Position numbers and translations under genes: made by a program
The notes under the pieces: model-generated
Database searches by the model: none
What the model was told of the DNA's origin: nothing
The model's input: the letters and a program-made list of their open reading frames with translations, nothing else
Shown here: in pieces, positions 23,501 through 34,075 of the stretch
Layout of the letters: each line of letters begins with the position of its first letter
How positions within the stretch are numbered: the stretch's first letter is position 1
Origin: Gymnothorax reevesii
Taxonomy: Eukaryota; Chordata; Actinopteri; Anguilliformes; Muraenidae
Assembly: GCA_029721435.1 (NCBI GenBank)
Contig: CM056577.1
Location: 121,089,219-121,153,218 of the forward strand
Direction: 5' to 3'
DNA length: 64,000 nt

Positions 23501-26500
23501 TTACATCAAATCATGTATTCCACAATTATTAGCAATTATTATACTTTGTACAACCCCCTTTTTCCAACAAAACAGCACCTAATCTTCTCCTATAATGTTT
23601 CACAAGATGGAAGAATACAGAAAGAGGGATCTTCGACCATTCCTCTTTGCACCATCTCCTCTGCGCTCTCCTCTTCAGCTCACTCTACAGGTTTTCAATG
23701 GGGTTGAGGTCTGGGGACTGAGATGGCCATGGGAGGAGCTTGATTCTGTGTCTGGTGAACCATTTCTGTGTAGATTTGGCCACATGTTTACGGTCATTAT
23801 CTTGCTGAAAGACCCAGTGACGACCCATCTTCAGCTTTCGGGTAGAGGTCACCAGATTTTGATTTAAAATGTCCTGGTATTTCAAAACGTTCATGATCCC
23901 ATGCACCCTAACAAGGTTCCCAGGGCCTCTGGAACAGAAACACGCCCACAGCATCACCGATCCTCTCCCATACCTCACAGTGGGCATGAGGTGCTTCTTT
24001 GCATGCAAATCTTTTGTGTTCCGCCAGACCCACTTAGAGTGTTTGTTGCCAAAAAGCTCTATCTTGGTCTCATCTGACCAAAGCACACAGTCCCAGTTGA
24101 AGTCCCAGTACCGCTTAGCGAACTCCAGACGTTTGCGTTTATGATTGTGAGTGAGAAAAGGTTTTTTCCGTGCATGCCTCCCAAACAGTTAGTTGGCATG
24201 TAGATAGCGCCTGATGGTTGTTTTGTAGACTTTGTGACCCCAAGATGCTACCATTTGTTGCAATTTTTTAACAGTGTGCTTTGGAGAACTCTTTATTTCT
24301 CTTGCCATCCTCCTCACTGAGCGTGGTGGCAAAATAACCTTGCGTCCTCGCACAGGCTTGTTTACCACTGTTTCAGTTGTTTTAAACTTCTTAATGATTC
24401 CTCTGACAGTAGATATGGGCAGGTGCAGGCGAGTGGCTATTTTCTTGTAGCCATTGTCTGACTTGTAAAGAACACACACATCTGCCTTACTTGAATGGTG
24501 TGTTCCTTTGTCTTTCCCATGTTGAAGAGTGGATAAGAGAAATGGCCTCTGTGTCACGTCATATTTATACCCCAGGGAAACAGGAAGTGATGATTTACTA
24601 ATTAAATGTTCCTAGATACTCTGATCAACTTTGTGAACCATTGTAGAAATGACAGAAATACTTCAATTAGATTTATTTCCTCGGAATTGTTAGGAGTGCC
24701 AATAATTGTGGAACAGGTGATTTTATGAAAAATAATTATTTCTTAGTCAGGGATTTTTTTCCCCTTAAAATTCACTTGAGTTGAAGGTTACATTTTTCTA
24801 CAAATTTCAGTGTGAGAGTATGCTTCTGCAATAAAAATTACATTTATTTTAAGGCTTTCAACACATCTTAACCATGGGTGCCAATAATTATGGAGGGCGC
24901 TGTATATGAAGGTCTGTACATACTTATATATGTTGCAGTCAAATTGTGAAACTAGTTATTTCTTGAAATAACAAAAGTTCAGAAATTGAAATGGCTGGCA
25001 CTAAACTTCAGTCATTTCACAAAATGACTAAAATTTTTTTTAGTCATTTCAGGACATGACTGGTTTCACAGTCTGACTATAACATACACATACATACACA
25101 CACTGTGACAGAGATTCTTTATAAGCAAGCAGGATTAAGAGCAAGCAGGATTATGGAGTTTGCAAGATAACTGTTCCGAGTAAAACCGGAAACAGATCCT
25201 TTGACCTCTGTTCATTTTATAGTTCAGAGAGGTGCTCCAAAGTATGAGGTTCATCAAGGGAAAGATATGAAATGTAAATTCACTGGGCGCTATATTTTTA
25301 GCTCTGGAAAGTTTGATTTCCCAACATCACGAATGTTATTTAGGACAGCAGTTCAGTTTGAGGAGAATGCTGTTAATTTTTCATGCTTGTGGTTAATTTT
25401 TAATCTGGGTTCAAAATACACTGCCTTCATCTGCTGTAGTTTATTTATTATCTCTACCTCCGCCTGGAGATAATATGGTTTCACTGCCGTTTGTTTCTTT
25501 GTTTGTCAGTTGACAAGAATCCTCAAAAAATGGCCTTAAGAACCTAATCACCTGGTCAAATGTGTCATTTATAAATCACGAACGTTAATATGGACCTGGT
25601 CCACCCTTTGCTCTCATAGGAGCCTCTCCTTTTCTGGGAAGGGTTTCCACGAGATGTCAGGTCATTGCTTTGGAGATTTACCCTCATTGCAACCAGGAAA
25701 GCATGAGGTTGAGCAGAGGTGTTGGGCGCCTAAGCCTGGCTTGAATTGGCTTTCCAGGTTATGCCAATTGTGTTTGATAAAGTCTAGTTTGACATATCAT
25801 TAAATATATGTTGTGTTGAGTGGGCACTGACTCTGTGCAAATGAGGCTCTGCTCTATCTGCCTTATCATGCTGCTGAAATTTGTCTGAGCTGGGCTGTAT
25901 TATGCAAATTAATCCCCCTGTGATGTCAAGAGGGAGACAGAATCGAAATGGCTCATTCAAGCACATGACTTCTCAGCTGTTTTCACATTTTGTCAGATGT
26001 TAGAGTTGAAGGGAGACCAAAGAATATTTGTAAGAGCAAGGCAAAGTATGCTTTTAAAATGGAATCTTTCATATCTGTGAATAAAAATGGGTAGCCCAAG
26101 TGACACAACTCAGTATGAGAACATTTGGAGCATTAATAATGATGATTACAAATTTCAGTGATATACTGTTGCAATCCTCTGTCAAATCAATGAGGCATGG
26201 TGACCATTTTGCACCTGACTGCTCAGAACACAGCAGCAGTTGTAGAGATACCCTTCTGCAGCCACACAGGACTCACCACGGATGATAGAGTAATGGATGA
26301 CATCATTAGTACATTATTTTGGTGCACATTAAAAATTTGTTGTCTTTCCCCACCCTACCCTGTAGGTGAGCGAGGACTGGAAGTACGTTGCTATGGTGAT
26401 TGACCGGCTGTTTCTTTGGATCTTCGTGTTCGTCTGTGTCGTGGGCACGATGGGCATGTTCCTACAGCCACTCTTGCACAGCAGCAACCCCAAGGCCCAC

Positions 26501-26518
26501 ACCCACACGCCCGGCTGA
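14394..26518 (+). CDS. chrnb2: chrnb2, neuronal nicotinic acetylcholine receptor subunit beta-2 (exons 2-6; exon 1 not found)
   Basis: This is a Cys-loop ligand-gated cation-channel subunit that would assemble with alpha subunits in neuronal membranes. Five exons join in frame: 14394-14539, 14944-14988, 16760-16869, 20976-22125 and 26366-26518, giving about 533 codons without the signal-peptide exon. All introns have GT-AG ends. The sizes of exons 2-4 (146, 45 and 110 bp) are those typical of nicotinic subunit genes. Visible features in order are: an N-terminal ligand-binding domain with an NGS glycosylation site, a Cys-loop with two Cys 13 residues apart ending QQNCT, four membrane segments, a long M3-M4 loop and a short tail after M4. 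Loop C lacks the vicinal Cys pair, as expected for a non-alpha subunit. The sequence resembles vertebrate beta-2 almost throughout, except in the M3-M4 loop and the C-terminal tail. Exon 2 starts with two bases completing a codon, so a signal exon must lie upstream, either outside the window or unrecognised. Confidence 0.95.
14540..16759 (+). other. chrnb2 introns 2 and 3
   Basis: Non-coding. Intron 2 (14540-14943) and intron 3 (14989-16759) show no gene-like frames. Polypyrimidine tracts precede both acceptors, a long T run at 16736-16751 being the branch-side tract of exon 4. Confidence 0.85.
14944..14988 (+). CDS. chrnb2: chrnb2 exon 3
   Basis: This 45-bp exon encodes the 15 residues [15 protein letters not shown], a highly conserved beta-2/beta-4 stretch of the ligand-binding domain. 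The acceptor is GTTACAG and the donor CAG|GTGAGT, with phase 0 on both sides. The open frame running in from the intron upstream (a Leu-rich stretch from 14884) is intronic, because the acceptor and the frame on both sides are explicit. Confidence 0.95.
16760..16869 (+). CDS. chrnb2: chrnb2 exon 4
   Basis: This 110-bp exon follows a long polypyrimidine tract and a TTCAG acceptor. It encodes [14 protein letters not shown] ... [17 protein letters not shown]. The donor is AA|GTGAGT in phase 2, and the split Asn codon is completed by the first base of exon 5. Confidence 0.95.
16870..20975 (+). other. chrnb2 intron 4
   Basis: A 4.1-kb intron. It holds C-rich (18360-18390) and T-rich (19308-19323) runs. 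The word TCACGGAATTACA occurs three times at 20188, 20357 and 20554. No embedded gene was recognised. Confidence 0.8.
20976..22125 (+). CDS. chrnb2: chrnb2 exon 5 (Cys-loop, M1-M3, M3-M4 cytoplasmic loop)
   Basis: This 1150-bp exon is preceded by CTCACAG and ends CACAGT|GTGAGT. It encodes the rest of the extracellular domain ([19 protein letters not shown], then the Cys-loop). Membrane segments M1 ([20 protein letters not shown]), M2 ([20 protein letters not shown]) and M3 ([20 protein letters not shown]) follow. The large cytoplasmic loop is rich in Gly, Pro and Arg, and includes a GGA-repeat-encoded Gly run near 21736. It keeps the conserved stretch [11 protein letters not shown] before the exon end. 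Loop length and composition differ from mammals, as is usual for this variable region. The exon is much more GC-rich than its flanks, and this creates a spurious 253-codon open frame on the opposite strand. Confidence 0.96.
22114..22545 (+). repeat. imperfect ~50-bp tandem array starting at the chrnb2 exon 5 donor
   Basis: The exon 5/intron junction GAAGACCACAGTGTGAGTTT and the following TTTTAGGGGTATTTT...TACCCCA recur, diverged, in units starting near 22212, 22266, 22315, 22364, 22414, 22462 and 22505. Units are about 50 bp. They keep an (A)GACC.AGAG / CATAAG-like start and a TACCCC or ATCCCA end. One unit carries an intact GTGAGT at 22277-22282. This suggests an old tandem duplication of exon-end plus donor. 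Confidence 0.7.
22546..23326 (+). other. chrnb2 intron 5, left part
   Basis: No embedded gene. A G run lies at 22707-22717, and the rest is mixed-composition sequence up to the Tc1 element. Confidence 0.6.
23327..24902 (-). mobile_element. Tc1-like transposon in chrnb2 intron 5
   Basis: Ends read CA[C/G]TGCCCTCAATAATTATT on the left and CAGCGCCCTCCATAATTATT on the right, in inverted orientation. Both are flanked by TA (23325-23326 and 24903-24904), the Tc1/mariner target duplication. Length is about 1.58 kb, standard for the group. It carries a minus-strand transposase with nonsense mutations. Confidence 0.93.
23684..24557 (-). pseudogene. Tc1-like transposase pseudogene (two in-frame stops)
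   Basis: Translation shows helix-turn-helix DNA-binding domains ([20 protein letters not shown]), a GRK-type linker ([12 protein letters not shown]) and the DDE core. The DDE core has [14 protein letters not shown] with the first Asp, [12 protein letters not shown] with the second and [10 protein letters not shown] with the final Glu. All lie in one frame. A TAA codon interrupts after RYLHAN (24190-24188), and TAG replaces the codon following PIENL near 23684. It is otherwise well preserved, so its inactivation is relatively recent. Confidence 0.9.
24905..26365 (+). other. chrnb2 intron 5, right part
   Basis: Non-coding. 25440-25500 (CTCCGCCTGGAGATAATATG followed by GTTTGTTTCTTTGTTTGT) resembles a common dispersed fish repeat. 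The acceptor tract before exon 6 is CCCCACCCTACCCTGTAG. Confidence 0.6.
26366..26518 (+). CDS. chrnb2: chrnb2 exon 6 (M4 and C-terminus, stop)
   Basis: The acceptor is CCTGTAG|GTGAGC. The exon encodes [15 protein letters not shown], the M4 helix ([20 protein letters not shown]) and a short His/Thr/Pro tail, and it ends TGA at 26516-26518. It joins exon 5 in phase 0 after His-Ser. The tail after M4 differs from the mammalian tail. An AATAAA at 26598-26603, only about 80 bp after the stop, could serve as an early polyadenylation signal, but this is not proven. Confidence 0.95.
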   Translation: MSEDWKYVAMVIDRLFLWIFVFVCVVGTMGMFLQPLLHSSNPKAHTHTPG

Positions 26519-26907
26519 CCAATCGGTGGCCTCCGCATCGCAGACGGAACTCTGCCATTGGCCAATGGCAATGGGACTGGATGGAAAGGGAGGGTAAAAT
26601 AAAATTTCCTCCCAGAAGGATTCTTGACGCATTTGCGAAATTGGACTTGCGTTTATAAGGGGTTTTGAAACTTTATATGAAACAGTTTTTTTTTTTTTTT
26701 AATAGAATGACAGCCCCATTTTTTTTGGATGTTCACTCTACCCGTCCTACACCCTTAGAGTTTTTTTCACTCTTTTTTGTTTTTGAGAGTCAACAGCACA
26801 AGGCAATCAGGAAGGGGGAGGTCTCACTTCTCAGTCACCTCCTCTCTCTCTATGCAGACACAGATACAAAGACACTAACTCAGGCTTTCCTCTTCGAATG
26901 CTAATAG
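26519..26907 (+). other. probable chrnb2 3' UTR region
   Basis: This is the sequence immediately downstream of the chrnb2 stop. It holds an AATAAA at 26598-26603 and a T run near 26688-26700, with no coding signal. How far the true 3' UTR extends cannot be judged from sequence; the next recognisable feature is a hAT-like MITE at 26908. Confidence 0.5.
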
Positions 26908-27100
26908 CAGCGGCGACCAACCTAGTCCCGGACAGCCACAATATGTGCTGGTTTTTGTTTTAATCCTTCAACTTACACCTGAAAAACCAGACAAGATGCT
27001 TTGTTCATGTAATCAACGGCTTAAACTGATTAAGTAAGTTCTGAGGAACACCAAAAACCAGCAGACACTGGCTTTCCATGACCTAGGTTGGCTACCCCTG
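26908..27100. mobile_element. small hAT-like MITE (193 bp)
   Basis: Left CAGCGGCGACCAACCTAG and right end (inverted) CAGGGGTAGCCAACCTAG are followed on both sides by a CTGGTTTTTG word. The flanking 8-mers GCTAATAG and GCTTAGAG agree at 6 of 8 positions, consistent with an aged hAT target duplication. Confidence 0.8.
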
Positions 27101-27108
27101 GCTTAGAG

Positions 27109-27991
27109 CTTACAAACCACTGGAAACTTGGAAGGGAGAAGCGCAGTCTTGAAACAGGGCCGAAGAGAAGACAAAAAAAGAAGGGACAATGAAATTTTTT
27201 CCATAAACAGACCCTCTGAAGCAGCCGAGGTATGGAGGTTCAAGATGTTTCACATGACTGTTGGAATGTTTTTGATGTGGACAGATACCGGAACAAGATA
27301 TTAAGGAATACAATTAGCATACGCCTGAGATAGGAAACTTTACGTTCCACACGGAAAATACACGCACAAACATGTATTAGTACACTTCTGTATAGAGGCA
27401 GGGCAGGGCATGCAATGGATGGAGAAAGCAGCTGTGATGTGGTCCATAAAAAGAAGGTTTTAGCCAGACATGTTCGTCTCCGCCTTTTTGTCCCTTCTCT
27501 CTCACCATTTACTTGCCTGATCCTGATGAAGGGGGATTGTTTTCAGTGGCAGTTGTTTGGTTACATTTGTGTCCCAAAAACAAATATGAATGACGAGGAG
27601 GGATGGGTTTGGTGGGGGGGATCATGTGGCAGAAATCCAGACCTGCTGTAATGTGAACAGATTGCTCCTGAGTATTAAGGACTTATTCCATTTTCCCTCA
27701 TAGGCGCGAGACAGAGTTTGAGTTATAGATCTGCTCATTTTCACAATTCAACACCCCACCCCCCCCCCCCCCCCAACCTTCAGTAAACAACCCTCATTAC
27801 TAAATCAGCTTTTGAAGCACAAAAAAGACAAAAAGCAACTTTTATCTTCTTTGTAATATTACTGCATGCTTACCATCTTACCATCCCTTTTCTCATTTTC
27901 CCTCCACCTTCTACTTCTGCTTAATTTTTTCCCCCAAACGTCTGTCTTCCTAATTTCACTGCCAAGCTTGACTAATACTCTTATTTTTAGG
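27109..27991. other. no gene seen downstream of chrnb2
   Basis: Contains a long C run at 27752-27774 and C/T-rich stretches. No supported coding sequence. Confidence 0.5.
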
Positions 27992-29156
27992 TTGCCGGCC
28001 GTAGGCCAGTAACCTGTTGTTGTCACTTTGCCTCCAGCAGTGTCGTCAGCGGCGTCGGCATTGTCCGTTTAAAACCGTATCTCAAAAATGCGCTGATTAA
28101 TTTTACTTTTAATTTGGGGATGTGATCAAATTGGTTATCAAGTTAATGCCCGAGCAAAAAATTTTTTTGATTGAATTGTTCTTTGGCCTCGGCAACCATT
28201 TTTATGTCGAAAATGGCCATTTTTGGCACTTAAGTGCAATTTTCTCAAAAACTGTCTCAAAATTTTTTTTTGATAGCGGCAGTGGCATCAGTATCATGAC
28301 CTGCTTCAGTAGAGCAAACAGCGTTTTGATTGAATTGCTCCTTCATAGCGCCACCTAGGCAATGCGTCTGGACTGGTCATTTTTCGGGGTGTTTTGGCAC
28401 AAAATGCACTGTAACTTGCTTATTATTGCATTCATAGTTTAGGTATGCACTGAGCATGTACAGCATATCATGCTTGCCGAGCGTTGTCGGTGGGTCGAAT
28501 TTGACCTTTAGCCGAAAGGTCAAGGCCAAATCGAGGGCTGAGGATTAACTAGTTCTATCTGACATTTTACTCAAAAATGAGATATCTGTCCTACAATAGT
28601 CTCAGTACTAACTAGTTTCAAAATCAAGGAATCATATCCTAACTACAAATAAGTTATGAGATATGTACCTTTTATTGTTTTAAAATAGCAAATAGCTAAA
28701 TATAAAAACTCATTTTTCTCAAAAAGTAAAAAATGCTAGATAGAACTAGTTAATCCTCGGCCCTCGAAATGGCAAAAATGTGCTATAACTCTCTTAATAT
28801 AGCATTTAGAGCTAAGGTATGTATGAGGCACCTATGAGGCATGCCAAAAATGACGAGTCAGTCACATTTGACCTTGGACCTCAAGGTCAAATGGCAAAAA
28901 TGTTCCATAACTTGCTTAATATGACATTTAGAGCTTAATCTTGTCTGAAGTATCTGTAGAGAATCAGGCACGCCGAGCATTGTGTGTCAGTCACATTTGA
29001 CCTTGGGCCTCAAGGTGAAGGTGAAATGGCAAAAATGTGCTACAACTTGCTTAATATGACATTTCAAGCTTAAATATGTATGAGGGACCAATAGGGAATC
29101 ACGTATGCCAAACATTCTCGGTTGCTTGAATTTGACCTTGAGCCGAAAGGTGAGAC
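27992..29156. mobile_element. GACCTT-minisatellite element, copy A (truncated)
   Basis: It starts TTTTTAGGTTGCCGGCCGTA at about 27986 and shares with 36739-39103 an AACTGTCTCAAAATTTTTTT-type stretch and the phrase TTTTGATTGAAT. Its right half is a tandem array with TTGACCTT...AAGGT[C/G]AA in each unit, at 28504, 28869, 28997 and 29129. The unit is about 128 bp once the nested MITE is removed. The right terminus seen in copy B is absent. No coding sequence. Confidence 0.65.
28532..28766. mobile_element. MITE with CGAGGGC[T/C]GAGGATTAACT TIRs and AAAT target duplication
   Basis: The 235-bp insert has inverted ends matching for about 28 bp (through AGTTCTATCT) and then more loosely. AAAT flanks both sides (28528-28531 and 28767-28770). 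Removing it restores the spacing of the surrounding tandem array, which independently confirms the boundaries. Confidence 0.9.
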
Positions 29157-29538
29157 TCTCATTAATAAACCTTCATTGAATAATTGCGGACTACGGTGAA
29201 TAAGCCTAAAAAATGCATGAGACCTACGCCAAATACGTGAGACTTGGCATCTCTGTGCTGGAGATGTTCAAAGTCAGAGGCTAATTAGCAGAATCTGGTG
29301 TGCCAAATTAGGAATTAATTTAATTTTCACACAATCCAAGATGAGGAAAACGCAACAGCACATAGTCATAATTGCCACATTTACACAGACAGTTTATAAG
29401 CGTCCTTCATCAATTTTCACCAATTAACTTTTCTGAGTTGAAAAGAAAAATATTCTGATTAGCTGAAACATATAGAAGATGGGCATTCTCATTATTGCTC
29501 CACCCACTGGTTTAGAAAAAAACTTCACTTTTCTCAAC
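29157..29538. other. no gene seen
   Basis: AT-rich sequence between the truncated repeat and the TIR-bounded element that starts at 29545. Nothing recognisable. Confidence 0.5.
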
Positions 29539-31459
29539 AGTGTTCAGGGCTTGAAATTAACTTTTTTACTTGTTCAAAAGTTCAAAAAGGGAGCCAAAAT
29601 TTGGGAGAGCGCACACCGAAATCTAAGAAGCACCAATATAATTTTTAGTGTTTAAAAGACTACAATATATCACTCCACATTAACAATACAACTGTCTCCA
29701 GCAAATGAAAGTTTTTTAAACAATATGACAGTCTTGAGTTCATTGATTAATAAAAGTTTCCACTACATTGGCTTTATGCCATATGCTGAGGCCAGGATTT
29801 AAAACTGGGTCTCCTGGCTCTCTGCCCTTCCATCCATCTCCTCACTGCCTGTGAGGCATCACACTGACCCGAATCAAACATTCAACTGTGTGAGGCTTAA
29901 CTGAGGTAAAGTCATAAAGTCTTTGTTTCTGCCTTAATATTGCAATATGAATCAGTCCTGACTGGCCAGCTCTGTGGAGGGCAGAGTTGGGCGGGACGAG
30001 GCTGCAGAACGCAGTTTTCCGGGTCCACCTCCCCTGAGTGAAACATGAGACACGTCTGCCATCTGATTAAGATAAGGCGGGGAAATTCCAAAATCTAACG
30101 CTATATTTGAATATAGATCTAATGAAATGAACTTTTTCTGATAAACGCAGCGATGAATGTGGAGGACGCAGTGCGAAAGTCTGGCAGCTCAAGCTCGAAT
30201 TTGCTATCGGCTACAGTTTGCTACGGCAACAGTGGTGAGTACAGGGGTTTTTCTACTCTTTAGCTAGGATGCAGGGAAAGCTAGAATCCACCACATATAG
30301 ACACATTTGTAGAATGGGTCGACATGCCCAAGTGTAGACTGGAGACCGTAGATATCCAGTGGGTCTGAGTTTCCTCCAGTGGGTCTGAGGAAACATGGAC
30401 AGTGAGGAGCAGCTAAAAGTGGACCAACAGCTTATGGACTACTTCAGTGTGTATTAGGACCTGCTGGTTCGTGTGCATAACTGTGGTGTGTCGTTAGTGT
30501 GCAGTAACAAACAGCTTCTGTGCTGGTATATGACGGAGCAGCGAAACAGTTTACTTATTGGGTCGGAATGACAAGCGTTTCCTCGTGGAAAGTGGGCGCG
30601 TTATGGATAGTGTGCAAGAGCTAGATAGAGCTCCGGTTATGTTATGAGCATAGTGTTGGTTTTACAGACCATTAATTCCGTTTGCGTGAACCGTTGCTTA
30701 TGTGGAGTTAGCGAATTGATAACTTTTACAGGAAAGAATTTAATATTCCAATACCGATTTAATATTCAATCAATGGCAATGCAGAGAAATCGTTTGTTAC
30801 ACCAGACACATTATAGCCTGGGTACCTCCCTATTGCTTTCATCGGTAGCATCAGAGAGCTTGCCCATGTATTGGAGAAGTATCAGGTTGACCGCGGTCAT
30901 GGATAAGTAAAGCAATAGTTTCACAAGAACCCAAAATGCGCCCCAAGCTCTACAAAATCTACGTCTGGTCTAACAGCAGCCTTCGCAGCCACATACAGCA
31001 CATCTCCGGTTAGCTTCAACTGTAGTGGCAACGTTATGATGGAACTGCCACATTGATGCTTACTGAAGTAACACAAGCATACCGATCATAATTACTGGCT
31101 ATAAGTTACCAGGAGCATTGTAATTTGCACAGCACGCGAACTAACATGCAGTAGCTGATAACCAAGTAGTCATAACAACTCCAGAGACAAACGTTACCCT
31201 GGAGTACAGGTTTTAGACAGTAAATTCCGTTAACGGGCAGGAGGACAGTTGTACTAAGCATCCAAATTACAAACAAGTATAAAAAGTTTGCTTCAAATTA
31301 GGTTTATGTTCACACACCTTCTGTTGAACTTCCCCCGATATTACTCTTGCATATTTAGGACACAAACAGCAACAGTAACTTGGCTATGTTAGCCGCCACA
31401 TTCAACAGGCTATCAGTTCGGTAGGCTGATGCTGTGAAGCAACTGCCTCCGCATCTGTA

Positions 31460-32069
31460 GCCATGTTTCCACCCACACATTCTTATACGAATTAAGTAAT
31501 ATTGAATTAAAAATGCCTCATGGAGACGGTGAAATCAGACTTGATTTCAAGACAATCGACTCATAGTTTGTACGGTCCATCTCATCGGATTTTCTCTTGA
31601 TCGGTAAAAGGTTTATGCAATAAATGCTGATGGAATCGTTATTCACTGAATAAATCTGCTGCTGCATCTTGACGGGGTTTTTATGCCGTCGTTTCCTTCT
31701 GATTATGGTCTGCTATGCTGCTAATAGCTGGCATCTAAGCACTACTACAACTTGTGCAAATATAGTCATTTGTTGGTAAACGTGATGCATTTTGGCTAAC
31801 CAGCTAAATTAGTTGGCTAACAAACTACTTTTGTTCACTTGGAGGTTCTGCGATTCAGGGCTAAAATGAATGGAAATAGCTTAAAATGTCAGAAATGTAC
31901 TCGATATGCCAATTTGATTGCAATACAGCATGTAATGTGGCGTCATTACACTCTACTTTTTATCCGCTTTAGTGCCGTGAGATGGAAACGTATTTTCACC
32001 AGCTTTATTCGCATGAATATTTTTGGCGAACTTCAGATAATTCGATTGACAAGTGGATGGAAACATAGC
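31460..32069. mobile_element. TIR element with GC[C/T]ATGTTTCCA[C/T]CCAC ends
   Basis: Left GCCATGTTTCCACCCACACA and the inverted right end GCTATGTTTCCATCCACTTG match over about 16 bp. Further similarity (CGAATTA...TGAA.T..AAAAAT) extends inward. About 610 bp with no coding sequence; family unknown. Confidence 0.55.
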
Positions 32070-32943
32070 TTGTGAGTCGCAGACAGTTGCGACTGATACA
32101 GGCTTTATCTTCAGGTATTTTACATAGCCTGCGTTTGAGGTCAGTTGTTAGTGCTAACTATTGTTAGCGGTCCTGCAAGCCTCACGTCACTCGTTAGCTT
32201 CACTTGCATTATTTGCTGTTACTGACAGCTTGTGGCTCCGAGCGCTTGATCGATGCAACTGCTTCAGGTTTGAGAAGCAGCTGAAATGCTTATCCTTTGT
32301 AGAAGTATCCTTTATTGACAAAGCTGTCTTTGGTGAAACACAGAGCACAAACAGCTAGCATTCCCTAAGGCCGTGGCTGTTCGCCGCCAGCAAACAAAAA
32401 AACCTACCCACTGATTTCTGGAGGCATCGTCTGTTGGGGGAGAAATAGGTGCTTTTCTTTGTGTCCAAAAGTAAACGGATGAGCAGCTTTGGGAAAGATA
32501 CTGACAAAATTGCACCTCAAATGATCTGCGGTTCTTCCTTTGTATTTCTGGAAGTGTAGATGCTATGAAGGCATAGTATGATCCGTGGTTGTTCATGTCT
32601 GCTAGAATAGTTTCCAGTGTGGGCAGGTCCAGCGCCGTGATTGGCTTTGGCTAGGTCTGTACTAATTGGACGGCACAACCAGATCTCGTGAAGATATCGG
32701 GAGGAGTTGTTCAGACAGGAAATCACATTCACGAAATCACGTTCTTGGATTATGGCAAAACCCCTGTATCTTATGTTTAGAAACTTTTCAGAGGTTGAGT
32801 ATGGACATCCAACATTATTACATTACCTATATGTATTAAAAGAAGGATCAGCATAATAGGTCCCCCTTAAGATATATGCCACATGCCATTGTCATCTAAT
32901 TTCCGCATTTTTCGGAGCATCAAGCGCATACATGCAATTATAT

Positions 32944-33754
32944 CAGTGACGTGCGGTCGGAAGTTAGTTTGTTGAGGAAGAGTCCTGCCCCTTTACTTGA
33001 TTAGCAATCAGACAATTAACTAGTTTAGTAAGACAATTCGGCAGAATGACGGGCCAGTCTAAGTTTCCGCCACGTTATTACGCAGTATATCAACCTGAAA
33101 TGCTCATGAAACTGCAGATTTGCAAGTACTTGCTTACAGGAAGCCAGAGACTTGCAGTGAGGTGAAGCTGTGACCCAAACTTTTATCACAGGATTTTGTG
33201 AACCTGTTCCCACGCACTATTCCTGATTGACAATCAAAACAATTAAGACCAAGCTGATAGGAGGCCTGTATACTGCTAGTGGAGATCATGACAAAAAGAC
33301 TAATTTGCATATGCACTTCAATTCGAGACTGCAAGGATGGAAATCTGAATAATAAATTAGGAAAAATTCTCGGCTCTCAGTAATTCTGTATATCGTTTAA
33401 ACATCTTGTTAATTGGATTATGAAAGAAGACTTAAAATAAATGCCCGCTTTTTTTTTTTTGGGTGTAAAAGCGTGTTTTTTAAGGAGAATACATTGTATA
33501 TTGATTAAGCATTGAACTCTGCATAAGTTGAACTGTTTTATTTATTGATGACATTGCTTCAGCTTCCTGGAAGCAAGTAAGCACATATCTGCTGTCTAGT
33601 GAGCATTTCAGGCTCGATATGCTGAGTAATCACACCGCGGAAACAAACTGTCCCATCATTCTGCCGAATAGACTTACTAAACTGGTTAATCTTGCTAATC
33701 AAGCCAAGGGAAGGATTCTGCCTCACCAAACTAACCTCTGACTGCACGTTACTG
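32944..33754. mobile_element. hAT-like element with ~190-bp terminal inverted repeats
   Basis: Left arm 32944-33130 and right arm 33590-33754 are inverted copies with scattered differences. They share CAGT[G/A]ACGTGC, TTCGGCAGAATGA and CCTGAAATGCTCA. Flanking 8-mers AATTATAT and AATCATAT match at 7 of 8, a hAT-type target duplication. The interior of about 460 bp has no transposase. Confidence 0.85.
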
Positions 33755-33774
33755 AATCATATAAATCAGTGGCG

Positions 33775-34075
33775 TACCCAGCGGGTGTGCCAAAACATGT
33801 TCCTTTATGACAGCCATTAGTCCTGGCTAGTTCTCAATCATTTTCCTTTATTGAGGCGTTTTCCAATTATCATAATCGGCAACTGAAGACACGGTATCTC
33901 TCAATATGCGATCTAATAACGATGAAATCATGGGCTAAATTCAGTACGGTGGCAGAACCAGAATTGATAATTGGGGTGCACAAAACATCCGTTTAAAACA
34001 ATTATTAGTCCTGACTCCTGACATGTTCTCAGTCATTTTCATGATTAACAAAAGGTTCACTCCGAGAGCGCTCCA
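33775..34075 (+). repeat. diverged direct duplication
   Basis: GTGCCAAAACATGTTCC...ATTAGTCCTGGC...TTCTCAATCATTTTCC near 33787-33850 recurs, diverged, near 33983-34042 (GTGCACAAAACATCCGTT...TTCTCAGTCATTTTC). The first copy follows a CAGTGGCGTACCC word, a common DNA-transposon terminus type. Confidence 0.5.

Noticed and set aside
30140..30240. ATG frame followed by GTGAGT near 30149-30238, exon-like
   Set aside because: Lies inside a repeat-rich candidate transposon; no second exon or homology could be found to support a gene.
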